In this document: piece after piece, positions 1 to 7,259 of the stretch
Numbering within the stretch: position 1 is the stretch's first letter
Layout of the letters: the number at the start of each line of letters is the position of its first letter
Assembly (NCBI GenBank): GCA_964418415.1
Contig: CAYQLB010000030.1
Span: forward strand, 1-10,214
DNA length: 10,214 nt
Direction of reading: 5' to 3'
Source: CAJBLF01 sp964418415
Lineage (GTDB): Bacteria; Patescibacteriota; Gracilibacteria; Absconditabacterales; Absconditicoccaceae
Position numbers and translations under genes: made by a program
Notes under the pieces: generated by a model
The model's database searches: none
Told to the model about the DNA's origin: nothing
Seen by the model: only the letters and a program-made list of their open reading frames with translations

Positions 1-488
1 TTATGGTTATAACAAACAAAAAAATAAAAATAGGAAAATTTACGCAATTTTTGGGAAAATTAAATATAATGTGAACTATTGAAGAAATAACGATAAGATA
101 TTGCGTAATTAGATTATTTGACAAAAGAAGAGTAATTGTACCAAACAACATAATGGTAAAAACACCGATTAAAACATTCAAAACAGAACAACTTATAAGA
201 GGAGAATTTAAAATAACCGTACCTCGTCACGTAAACATAGAACAAATGCAGACAGTACTCAACAAAATTATAAATGAAAATCCACATGTTTTACGAAAAG
301 AATACACAAGCACAATTATTACAGGATTCAATTTTACTGGTATAAACATGAAAACATTTTTCTTTATCAATCCTCAAAAAAAATCTGCAATTGTTATAAT
401 CAGAGATTTAAGAATAAAAATTATGCAGACATTCAAAAAATATGGTATTAAGAGACCATATCCACATATTACTTTGACAGCTGAATAA
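1..488 (+). CDS. mscS: MscS-family mechanosensitive channel, C-terminal part (5' end outside window)
   Basis: The reading frame is open from base 3 to TAA at 486-488, about 161 residues, with one in-frame UGA at 72-74 read as glycine. The start seen matches the end of the pore-lining region and the MscS beta domain: MGTIEEITIR, then VIRLFDKRRVIVPNN, which corresponds to the family pattern of a glycine, a conserved IxxR segment and IPN. The end, KKYGIKRPYPHITL, matches the C-terminal alpha/beta cage domain (E. coli MscS has AGISFPYPQ). The UGA falls on the glycine of the VGTV motif. MscS channels sit in the inner membrane and open under membrane tension to release solutes during hypo-osmotic shock. 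The N-terminal membrane helices lie left of the window. An ATG-only reading under the standard code would start at 153 and lose the beta domain. Family membership is confident; the subtype is not known. Confidence 0.88.
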
Positions 489-499
489 AATTAGTATAA

Positions 500-567
500 A
501 GCTGAAAGCATAAAGCCGCTTATTAGCTACAATACAGCTTTAAGCTTTGGGCTTTAAGCTTTAAGCT
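500..567. repeat. Long imperfect inverted repeat between convergent genes (possible bidirectional terminator)
   Basis: Arm 500-517 (AGCTGAAAGCATAAAGCC) pairs with arm 550-567 (GGCTTTAAGCTTTAAGCT) at 16 of 18 positions. The loop is about 32 bases and itself contains further GCTTTAAG copies. It fills the gap between the mscS stop (488) and the uvrB stop (572), which are convergent, so a two-way terminator is the simplest role. There is no long T-run on either side, so classic intrinsic termination is not certain. Confidence 0.6.
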
Positions 568-571
568 AAAG

Positions 572-1345
572 TTATTCCCCGCTTATTTCCTTAATCTGAT
601 CTCTGATTACTGCAGCATTCTCAAACTCCCGTGCAGCTATGGACTCGTCCAGCTGCTTTTTCAAATCTTTCAAAATAATTTCTTTTTCAACCTTCGTCAT
701 TCTTTTGAGTTTTTTGGTCTTTCCTCTCGTCAATGAAGAAAATCACTGGGAAAGTACTTCGTCCGTTTTCACAACATCCAATCATTTAATATTTGATTCT
801 GCTTTTTCAGGAATTATCTTATGTTTTTTATTGAAATCATCTTGTATTCAACGCCTACGATAAGTTTCCCACAAAGCTTTGACCATAGACTCTGTAAAAT
901 TATCTGAATAGAGAACCACCTCACTATCAGGATTTCTCGATGCACGTCAGATGATTTGAATCAACGATGTCGTAGAACGAAGAAATCCTTCCTTATCAGC
1001 ATCTAATATCGCCAACAATGTAACCTCTGGAAGATCAATTCCTTCTCTCAGTAAATTAACACCAACAATGATATCAATAACACCGGTCCTCAATTTTTTG
1101 ATAATTTCCCGACGATCTATGGTCGCTATTTCACTATGAAGATAAAACGCTTTATATCACTTAGAAACAAGGAAATTTGTTACTTCTTCAGAAGATTTCT
1201 TAGTTAAGGTAAGTAGCAGTACTTTTCCTTTTTTAGCGATATGTTCATCTAATTTTTTTAGCAAATGTTCCAAAAAAGCCGGCTTTTTACCAGAGAAATC
1301 ATTACCTTGCATAAAATCTTTGAGATTTTTATATGTAGAGAACAT
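572..1345 (-). pseudogene. uvrB: UvrB excinuclease subunit, 5'-truncated (C-terminal helicase half plus UVR domain)
   Basis: The frame runs from a possible ATG at 1343-1345 (or 1310-1312) to TAA at 572-574, about 257 residues with UGA as glycine. UvrB homology begins near FLEHLLKKLDEH and continues through TLTKK, the YLHSEI segment, GVNLLREGIDLPEV, ILDADKEGFLR and QIIGRASRN (helicase motifs of the second RecA-like domain). It ends in the UVR motif that binds UvrC, FENAAVIRDQIKEI. Full UvrB has about 660-670 residues; the Walker A, beta-hairpin and Walker B parts are absent. The bases upstream of 1345 code for nothing UvrB-like and the frame meets TAG at 1568-1570. UvrB loads on damaged DNA in nucleotide excision repair, and this fragment should not do so alone. 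The remaining part has no internal TAA or TAG and its motifs are intact, so the loss is recent, or the fragment is still expressed. Confidence 0.85.
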
Positions 1346-1413
1346 AACATATGAACAATAAAACAAAATAGACTCTATTGTTTTAAATACAGTTATCAAG
1401 AAATTTTTCTCGA

Positions 1414-1442
1414 CAAAAAAATGCCGCGGAAATTCCACGGCA
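1414..1442 (-). terminator. Rho-independent terminator of the small 1465-1716 gene
   Basis: On the minus strand a GC-rich hairpin (bases 1422-1442; TGCCGTGGAA and TTCCGCGGCA with one G-U pair) is followed directly by a run of seven T (1414-1420 on the plus strand as A). It begins 22 bases after the stop codon at 1465. The G-U pair becomes a C-A mismatch on the plus strand, so the structure is oriented for minus-strand transcripts. It also separates the small gene from the uvrB remnant downstream. Confidence 0.85.
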
Positions 1443-1464
1443 ATATAGTGTATTCGCAAAAGTT

Positions 1465-1716
1465 TTAGGTGTAATCACCATTTCCCAAAAACACATCCAA
1501 GATTTCTCTTTTTCTCTTGTACATACAAGAGGCAACAATGGTTTGTGACTTGGGAGAGTAACGCAATCTAATCCATGCTTTGAACAAGGGAATAGCATCA
1601 CGCTTTTTTTTCATGTTTTCATAGTCTTCCTTAGTTGCATTCAACAGAGGAACGCTAATATAAGAGACTCCAAAACGGATAAGTTTTTTGTTTGACATAA
1701 CTTTTTTTTTAAACAT
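1465..1716 (-). CDS. Small basic protein of unknown function
   Basis: The gene encodes 83 residues from ATG at 1714-1716, or 77 from a second ATG at 1696-1698, ending in TAA at 1465-1467. The frame has no UGA. The protein is rich in Lys and Arg (NMKKKRDAIPLF, MYKRKREI), has no membrane segment or signal peptide and one cysteine, and does not match a family I recognise. The clear terminator just downstream (1414-1442) supports a real, separately transcribed gene. A TTTATTATC box lies just before the first ATG, but there is no Shine-Dalgarno sequence. A nine-A run lies between the two candidate starts. It lies exactly where the missing front of uvrB would be expected, so it may have arrived with the rearrangement that broke uvrB (inference). 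Confidence 0.6.
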   Translation of the reverse strand: MFKKKVMSNKKLIRFGVSYISVPLLNATKEDYENMKKKRDAIPLFKAWIRLRYSPKSQTIVASCMYKRKREILDVFLGNGDYT

Positions 1717-1806
1717 TACAATGATAATAAATTTTTTAAAACAAAAGTCAATACAACTATTTTAAGAAAAATAAGAGCATAAAAAAAAGACTTCATATGG
1801 AATGAA

Positions 1807-1834
1807 TTGCAAAAAAAATGATTTTGCTTATACT
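1807..1834 (+). promoter_or_regulatory. Candidate sigma70-type promoter of the surface-protein gene
   Basis: TTGCAA (1807-1812) and TATACT (1829-1834) are separated by 16 bases, and the ATG of the next gene lies 40 bases further on. The region is very AT-rich, so chance matches are possible. Confidence 0.45.
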
Positions 1835-1873
1835 ATATATATCAGAAATGCAATTTTAAATAAAAATAAATAT

Positions 1874-4735
1874 ATGAAAATATATTTCTGACGGATCCTC
1901 TCATCGATTTTATTACTATGAACATCGGCATTTGCTACCTATGAAGATTTTCTACAACAAATAGAAACTATGGGGATGGATATACAAAAAATAGAATCAC
2001 AAGACAATATTTCACGTTACGAACTCGCAAGGTTGCTCAATATGGTAGAATGTAAGGATTGTATCAATCCAGCACAAAATATGATAGAAAAATACGTACA
2101 AGAATTCTGGTCGCAATTTACTGCTCTACCAGGAAAAGATTTTGGTGATATCAGCTATCGCTGAGGAATACGAAATAACACATCATATTATTACTGTGTT
2201 GCTTACGTATGAGATAATGTATATATGAGATGATATCCCAAAGCCACAAGTCCAGTGTGTTGAGGACAGTTTTGTGGAACAAAAGATACCACGACTGCAG
2301 AATTTTTACAAGTAGTGATAAATATTCTAGCAAAATATATCAACAAAGATCTTTATCTCAATCGAAAAACAGTGGATACACGGTTGAAATGACAAAAAAT
2401 AGAGAGCTATCAAGCTAAGAACTTCAATACGGACGACAGGAAAATAATTACAGAAAGAAGTACCTCATGCGAAAATACCTGTGCGTTACAAAACAAGGAA
2501 GAAGTAAATCTCTATCTCAAATATTGTATGTTCAACATAGGGAAATGCAACATGCAAGCAGTAGGGAAGATTAGAGAATGATATCGACCAGTCGCCGAAC
2601 TCAATCTACTCTACAATCAAAGTATAATCGATATTGACGAAACAAAACGAAGAACAACAGACAAAATCATAGATGGTAAGACAGTACTTGAAACATTATA
2701 TAAATTAAATAGCAAAGTAAATTGTACATTCAACAATGACTATGACTGTGACGGGTTAGATAATGCACATGATAGTTGTCCGAATAGATATAATCCTCTA
2801 CAAAGAGATATAGATAAAGATGGTATCGGTGATGTATGTGATGATGACATCGACAATGATACCATCAAAAATCCCATCGGTATCGTAGACGAAGAAGGAA
2901 AAATAGATATCTCCAAACGAACGAATACCATGGATAATTGTCTCTTTACGGTAAATACTGGGCAAGACGATCAAGCAAAAAATGGAATAGGAGATGTTTG
3001 TGAAAACACCAAAGAATTGATTTGAATATATATTACTATCGATAAAATAGAAGGTAGTGCTCCGCTAACTTCAACATTCACAGCGAAAACAGAATGAACG
3101 GTCACCCAAATAGATTGGGATTTTGGTGATGGCACACAAGGCAAAGGAAATCCAATTACACATACGTTTACAACACCAGGCATGTATAATGTGCAAGCGA
3201 CTGCCGAATGAATAACTATGAATGGTAGAGCACAGACAATAGTAATCGTATGATGACAGATATGAAGTGATAAAGCATTACAAACAAGAGCAAGTATTGT
3301 AGGAGGAGCATGAAATACAGAAAGTACATTGTCTGTATCGCTACTAGGTACATATGATGAAATCGAACGATTATTTCCCTATGAAAACATAACCATCAAA
3401 AAGAAACCAGGAGAGACACTCAAGAGAATATTTAGCAACATTGGTGAAAATCCAGTAGTAGTAAAGGGATATAGAAACAATGGACTCGAAGGAATAAGTT
3501 ATTTCACCATTGGAATTGGTGAAGGTAAATGATCATTACTCAGAAGTAATATAGCAAACCCTGAAATACATCAGAAAGTGTTATTCGATACAAGGACATA
3601 TAATATTACACAAGAAGATATTATAGCTGTAGACCGAGATTTTGGTGATGAAACTAAAATAACCAATACAACACTAACTATGGAACACACATTCACTACA
3701 CCAGGCAAGAGAGTTGTAAGCCAAAAGATAACGCTCAATAATGGTAAAAAATTATTAAACATAATCACCATAAATATTGTAGATAGTTCCTCATTTTGAT
3801 CCTATGCTTTAGTGATGACCCCATCCAAACTCATCGCAAATATAGGAGAAAAAATAAATTTTTCTACACGTATCATAGGCAATCTAATCAAGACACCCTT
3901 AATTCAGATAGTGGAATTAGGTGATGGCATCACTCAAAAAAAAGCAGGGGAAGAAAAAATGCCGAGTCTGTTCGTTCACTCATATCAAAAAAATGGGACA
4001 CTGACACCGCAAGACAGTATGTATATAGATCAATGTTCTTATCTTAAAAATCAAGCAACCATTTCTATCGCAGGAACTGATGCATGTCTGGATGCTAAAA
4101 TCAACGGTACACTCAAAAACGAATATAGATGTGATTTGGACGGGGACAGTATACCTGATATCTGCGATACCGACATAGACAATGATGGTATACCAAATTT
4201 GCTCAGCCTAATAAATTTTGAAAATAAGAATTGTATATACGAAAGCGATCCAAATAAACCTAATGCAAATATCAATCAGGAAGTACTAGCGAAGCATTAT
4301 AAAAGTATATGTTCCCTCGACAACGCTCCATTTAATAATAATGGAGATCAACTCGACCTCAATCAGGACGGCATCGGAGATGCGCAAGAATCTGCGCCTA
4401 TCCTCGGCAGCGGAGAAGTATTGGATAGTGATGGTGATGGTATACCCGACATTACAGATCTCTGTCCAATCATCCAAGAGACACGAAATAATATCACAGA
4501 CGAAGATTGATGTCCTGAAGCTGGACAAGAAATGTGATGCAATCAAGTTCGCCCATTACCATGAATAATCAATGATACTCTCATCATAAATCCAGTTGCA
4601 TGCAATACCTGTCCTTGTCAATTCTGAGATTTTGCCGATGATCTAACAAACAATGATCAAGTAAGAGCAGTTTTGCGAGATAAGAAAAAAACAATCCAGT
4701 ACAATTTCTCATCACCATGGATTGTTGATTTCTAG
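1874..4735 (+). CDS. Secreted Ca-binding-type surface protein with SLH-like, TSP3-like and PKD-like domains
   Basis: One frame of 953 residues from ATG 1874 to TAG 4733-4735, carrying about twenty in-frame UGA codons read as glycine. Residues 1-21 form a signal peptide (MKIYFG, a hydrophobic core, TSAFA), itself containing two UGA. Residues ~25-150 resemble SLH modules: ISRYELARLL, then FGDISY, and TTTAEFLQVVI. Asp-rich thrombospondin type-3-like repeats lie at ~287-335 (DIDKDGIGDVCDDDIDND), ~366-378, ~755-777 (DLDGDSIPDICDTDIDND) and ~828-880 (DSDGDGIPD). PKD-like domains lie at ~390-455 (IDWDFGDGT, HTFTTPGMYNV) and ~577-625 (DRDFGDET, HTFTTPGK), with a weaker one at ~646-721. TSP3 repeats bind calcium and PKD domains form extracellular beta sandwiches. 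The protein is rich in cysteine and probably displayed at the cell surface. No sortase motif or C-terminal anchor helix was seen. The function, perhaps adhesion or cell-wall layer, is inference; the SLH call is tentative. Confidence 0.87.
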
Positions 4736-4752
4736 ATACAAATATATAACAA

Positions 4753-4926
4753 CTATTCTATAGCGACCATAGGACAGCTATTTTTTGCCTGTTCTGTAGC
4801 TGCAATTTCTTCAGGAGTTTCAGGCTGTTTAATTACCTGAGCAGGTGTACCTTCTACTTTAAAGATAGTAGGAGCTATGCTCGCACAGACACCGCAGCCG
4901 ATGCATTTATCGTTTATAGAAACCAT
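4753..4926 (-). CDS. Single [4Fe-4S] cluster ferredoxin
   Basis: The product has 57 residues from ATG 4924-4926 to TAG 4753-4755. An upstream TTG would add three residues, but the ATG gives the usual short ferredoxin N-terminus. Cluster ligands are C8, C11, C14 in CIGCGVC and C51 in SCPMVAIE. The place of a fourth cysteine in the classic CxxCxxCxxxCP motif is alanine (SIAP), as in single-cluster ferredoxins of this type. The protein is a small soluble electron carrier in the cytoplasm; its partner cannot be told from this window. It is the last gene of the minus-strand block, 26 bases after the four-helix membrane protein, and converges on the surface-protein gene with only 17 bases between. 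No UGA occurs in the frame. Confidence 0.92.
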   Translation of the reverse strand: MVSINDKCIGCGVCASIAPTIFKVEGTPAQVIKQPETPEEIAATEQAKNSCPMVAIE

Positions 4927-4952
4927 AATAAGCAATAATTAAGATAAAAAAA

Positions 4953-5600
4953 CTATTCGAAGAAATGTTCTTGACGAGGAATATGATGTTCTTTTTGTTC
5001 CTCCCCTTCTTCATCTTCTTCATCAAAAAGTCATTTGAATGATTTTTTATGTTGAATTTCTTTCATAGCGTCTTCATCAACAACATTGACTATTTTGGTC
5101 TTATTAGCATTTTCTTTTGCATGTTTTAGAACAGAAACTAAGGTCAAGATGAGTCCCAAAAGAATAAAGAGTTGGATGAAATAATAAGATCACGTAAGCT
5201 TGATAGTCTGAGTACTAGTTCCAACAACACCGATAGCATCACCCATACCAAGAAAAGCCGTTGCAATAACCCAAAGGAAACCAAAATTAAAGAGAGAATC
5301 GTTTTCCTTAAATCAGAAATATCCTATAATGAAATTTTTAAATTTAAAGCTCATATTCCGACCAAGTAAAACAACGATACTAACAAGAATAATCAAAAGC
5401 GTCTTAAAAAGATGTCAATTGAAGAGCCATACAGAATGAGCAGCATCATTAACAGGAGAAATTTTAATTAGAGGCAATACAATCAAAAAGAAAGAAAGTG
5501 CCCACAAATAAAGCACAAATACTTTCTGATGTTTTGTAAACCTTCAGAACTTTTGGAAGAATCTCGAGAACTTTTCTGAGACATTGAATCTTTTGTGCAT
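4953..5600 (-). CDS. Four-helix integral membrane protein with acidic C-terminal tail, unknown function
   Basis: The frame has 215 residues from ATG 5598-5600 to TAG 4953-4955, with five UGA read as glycine. Under the standard code it shatters, so it would be missed. Hydrophobic segments lie at ~27-46 (VFVLYLWALSFFLIVLPLI), ~66-80 (LLIILVSIVVLLG), ~106-127 (LWVIATAFLGMGDAIGVVG) and ~139-158 (FIQLFILLGLILTLVSVL). The N-terminal 25 residues are basic and the last ~25 are strongly acidic with several histidines (FDEEDEEGEE). I do not recognise the family. It sits between a two-helix membrane protein and ferredoxin in the same direction, so the three may be cotranscribed. The frame continues upstream without ATG to the stop at 5676, so a non-ATG start is possible. 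Confidence 0.72.
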
Positions 5601-5675
5601 CTCGTAAGAAGAGGGACTAAAAGATATAATATATTGGGGATAGTAATGATTTATCTCATATTTTCAAACACATTT

Positions 5676-6116
5676 CTAGAGATCATACATATCATTACTC
5701 AGTGGCTCTGGTGTTTCTGAATTAGTATCTAGAGGTTGATACATCTGACCATTATATTGACTATGTTCCTGACTCTGTTTGATGATATCACCAAGATTAA
5801 AAAGTCAATTAATAAGCTCTCCTGCTCTACCAAAGATATTAGTGGGTGTATACATATCGTATTTAGGAACTTTCATCCACCTAAGAATCACAGGAACCAT
5901 AAAAAGCAACAAAATAGTGAGGATGACACCAATAATCATAAATCTAATACTATTTCGTCATTTTTTCTTATTTTCTTCTTTACTATGTGCAAACATAAAA
6001 AGAATTATAGAACGAATGAACGTATAGATACATCCTACAATAACGAGAATAACCACCAAAGCCAAAACAGTTAAGATGATATTCTGAAAATTTGCATTGG
6101 AATATACAGCATTCAT
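5676..6116 (-). CDS. Small two-helix membrane protein (possibly pilin-like of type IV secretion VirB2 class)
   Basis: The product has 146 residues from ATG 6114-6116 to TAG 5676-5678, with two UGA read as glycine. The N-terminal segment at ~12-35 (ILTVLALVVILVIVG) and a second at ~54-74 (FMIIGVILTILLLFMVPVI) flank a short charged loop (HSKEENKKKG RNS). The C-terminal half is soluble and rich in Gln, Asn and Pro. Two helices joined by a charged loop followed by an IIG-containing helix recall T4SS pilin (VirB2-like) proteins common in CPR genomes, but the soluble tail is longer than expected and no other secretion gene is in view. So that role is only a suggestion. It follows rpsP by 34 bases and precedes the four-helix membrane protein by 75 bases. 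Confidence 0.7.
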
Positions 6117-6150
6117 GATAATATATAAGAAAAAGAATTAAAATATATTA

Positions 6151-6450
6151 TTATTTCTTCTCCTCATTCCTAGTTTTTCCTTTTCTCTCTCTATGTTCAA
6201 TAAATTTATTGAAAACCTCATTTTTGGTTTCTTTAAAGAGAATCTTAGCCAATCTTTCAGAGAGTTTTGCTCACTTTTTAATCCAAGAAACGATAACATC
6301 GGTATCTACGCTCAATAGATGTTTGATGGGATCATATGATCATAGAACCTCCTTATATCCAAACTTTACAGGTTTGGTGTGCTCTGTAAGGACAACTCTA
6401 TAGACGGCTAAATTTTTTCTTCCATGTCTGGAAAGTCTAATAGCTAACAT
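6151..6450 (-). CDS. rpsP: 30S ribosomal protein bS16
   Basis: Ninety-nine residues from ATG 6448-6450 to TAA 6151-6153. The start MLAIRLSRHGRKNLAVYRVV matches the bS16 signature (family MVKIRLxRxGRKKxPxYRIV). It is followed by YKEVLGSYDP (family xxxIGxYxP) and by DVIVSWIKKGAKLSERL (family IxxWLxxGAxPTxxV). The glycines in VLGSYDP and KKGAKLS are UGA codons (6340-6342 and 6271-6273), both at family-conserved glycines. The C-terminal ~25 residues are a basic extension that goes past the core fold. The protein binds 16S rRNA and helps assemble the small subunit. It lies 117 bases downstream of rpmG in the same direction; a TTTATTATC box but no Shine-Dalgarno sequence precedes the start. Confidence 0.93.
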
Positions 6451-6527
6451 GTGTTGATAATAAAGAATTTAAAAGATACTCAAGACGTAATAAAAGCCCA
6501 ATAGGTAGAATATCAGGACTTTTCATA

Positions 6528-6554
6528 CCATAAAAACAACGCCAATATATTGGC
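6528..6554 (-). terminator. Palindrome with short T-run downstream of rpmG (weak terminator or attenuator)
   Basis: GCCAATATATTGGC (6541-6554) is a perfect palindrome. On the minus strand it is followed by GTTGTTTTTATGG. It sits 14 bases after the rpmG stop and before rpsP. The stem is short (about 5 bp with a 4-base loop), so termination may be partial. Confidence 0.4.
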
Positions 6555-6567
6555 ATAGAATTTTTAC

Positions 6568-6741
6568 TTATTTCAATTTTTCTCTCGATACATGAGAGGT
6601 CTTTTTTTTGTCCTGCTTACAATACTTTTTCAGATCCAATTTCTGTGTAGTGGTCTTGTTAATGCTTGTGTGATAATTAGTTTTTCCACACTCTTTGCAT
6701 TGCATAGCGACAACAATTCTTCATCACTTCTTCTTTGCCAT
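6568..6741 (-). CDS. rpmG: 50S ribosomal protein bL33
   Basis: Fifty-seven residues from ATG 6739-6741 to TAA 6568-6570. RIVVAMQCKECGKTNYHTSI and LKKYCKQDKKKTSH match bL33 (family LxCxxCxxRNYxTxKN and LELKKYCPxCRKHTxHKE). Codons 6 and 7 are tandem UGA (6721-6726), read as Gly-Gly in the flexible lead; the standard code would split the gene after five codons. The zinc knuckle has C15, C18 and C41, but the fourth cysteine is replaced by aspartate (CKQD), so metal binding is probably weak or lost, as in zinc-independent bL33 forms. It is a small protein of the large subunit near the E site. Its neighbours are tRNA genes upstream and rpsP downstream on the same strand. Confidence 0.93.
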
Positions 6742-6792
6742 GGGAATAGAATAATAATAAATAAAGGATATATTGAATGACGGATTTACCTT

Positions 6793-6872
6793 AACTAACA
6801 ATAAATAACTAATAACTAATGATTTTTTTGAAATTCATGGTAATATTAGCTGTTATCTGTCAATTGTTAGTT
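6793..6872. repeat. Imperfect inverted repeat between tRNA cluster and rpmG
   Basis: AACTAACAAT (6793-6802) is the exact reverse complement of ATTGTTAGTT (6863-6872). The pairing continues imperfectly inwards to CTAAT (6816-6820) and ATTAG (6845-6849), about 21 of 28 positions in all. It lies immediately after the tRNA-like copy in transcription order and may end the tRNA transcript. No strong T-run follows on the minus strand. Confidence 0.5.
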
Positions 6873-6877
6873 GAATT

Positions 6878-6952
6878 TAGCACTGGGCAGATTCGAACCG
6901 CCGACCTTCCCGTAGTACTACGGGACGCTCTAACCGACTGAGCTACGGTATA
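6878..6952 (-). pseudogene. Decayed tRNA copy (tRNA-like, acceptor stem broken)
   Basis: The T arm and 3' acceptor strand are nearly identical to the CAU tRNA at 6965-7038 (32 of 33 bases), and the D arm (GCTC, AGTCGGTTA, GAGC) is intact. The 5' acceptor strand TATACCG pairs with only three Watson-Crick bases and one wobble of the seven on the 3' strand. The anticodon stem TCCCG/CGGGA is good, but its loop TAGTACTA has eight bases and no T at position 33, so no anticodon can be assigned safely. It looks like a tandem duplicate that has decayed. It has no UCA anticodon, so it is not the expected UGA-reading tRNA-Gly. Confidence 0.7.
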
Positions 6953-6964
6953 TATTTTTTTATT

Positions 6965-7038
6965 TAGCACTGGGCAGATTTGAACCGCCGACCTCGTCCT
7001 TATGAGAGACGCGCTCTAACCAACTGAGCTACAGTGCC
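6965..7038 (-). tRNA. tRNA with CAU anticodon (elongator Met or Ile2)
   Basis: A 74-base cloverleaf: acceptor GGCACTG with CAGTGCT (first pair G-U), D arm GCTC/GAGC, anticodon arm CGTCT/GGACG with loop CTCATAA, and T arm GGCGG/CTGCC with loop TTCAAAT. Discriminator A73; CCA is not encoded. The first acceptor pair is G-U rather than the unpaired C1-A72 of initiator tRNA, so it is not the initiator. Elongator Met and the lysidine-modified Ile2 type share this anticodon and cannot be separated here. Confidence 0.92.
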
Positions 7039-7047
7039 ATGGAGATT

Positions 7048-7134
7048 CGGTGAGGGGGGGATTCGAACCCCCGAGGCGTGTTACCGCCCGACTCATTAGC
7101 AGCGAGCTGATTTCAACCACTCATCCACCTCACC
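7048..7134 (-). tRNA. tRNA-Ser (GCU)
   Basis: An 87-base class II tRNA with acceptor GGTGAGG/CCTCACC (seven pairs), anticodon loop CTGCTAA (anticodon GCU), a long variable arm (CGGGCGGTAACACGCC region) and T arm GGGGG-TTCGAAT-CCCCC. The discriminator is G73, typical for serine. It is the first gene of the minus-strand block and diverges from the 7260 gene. Confidence 0.93.
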
Positions 7135-7259
7135 ACAGATATTTTCTCTACAACAAAAAAATCGTGTGGTGATGATATATAGAATTACTGTTGAATTTCA
7201 AGCACAAAAGTATACATTTCCAAGCATTCATAAGCAATTTTATTCATTAGAGAAATAGT

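Noticed and set aside
639..863. Plus-strand 74-residue frame with a hydrophobic N-terminus
   Set aside because: It lies wholly antisense to the well-supported uvrB remnant; the hydrophobic look comes from the complement of uvrB codons.
2151..4546. Several minus-strand and offset frames inside 1874-4735
   Set aside because: They are shadows of the single table-25 frame that carries PKD and TSP3 motifs across the whole stretch.
1874..4735. Many in-frame UGA as evidence of pseudogene decay or programmed readthrough
   Set aside because: Neighbouring essential genes (bS16, bL33) have the same pattern at conserved glycines and no TAA/TAG intrudes, so a reassigned code is the consistent explanation.
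5736..6074. Plus-strand 112-residue frame
   Set aside because: It is antisense to the two-helix membrane protein; no start context or domain supports it, and its low-complexity His/Asn/Lys make-up is typical of a complement frame.
6592..6780. Plus-strand frame resembling a secreted peptide
   Set aside because: It is antisense to rpmG, whose bL33 identity is clear.
6875..6994. Repeated tRNA 3' half as an integrase attachment-site duplication
   Set aside because: The repeats are only 87 bases apart, similarity extends into the D arm, and no integrase or cargo lies between them; tandem tRNA duplication explains it better.
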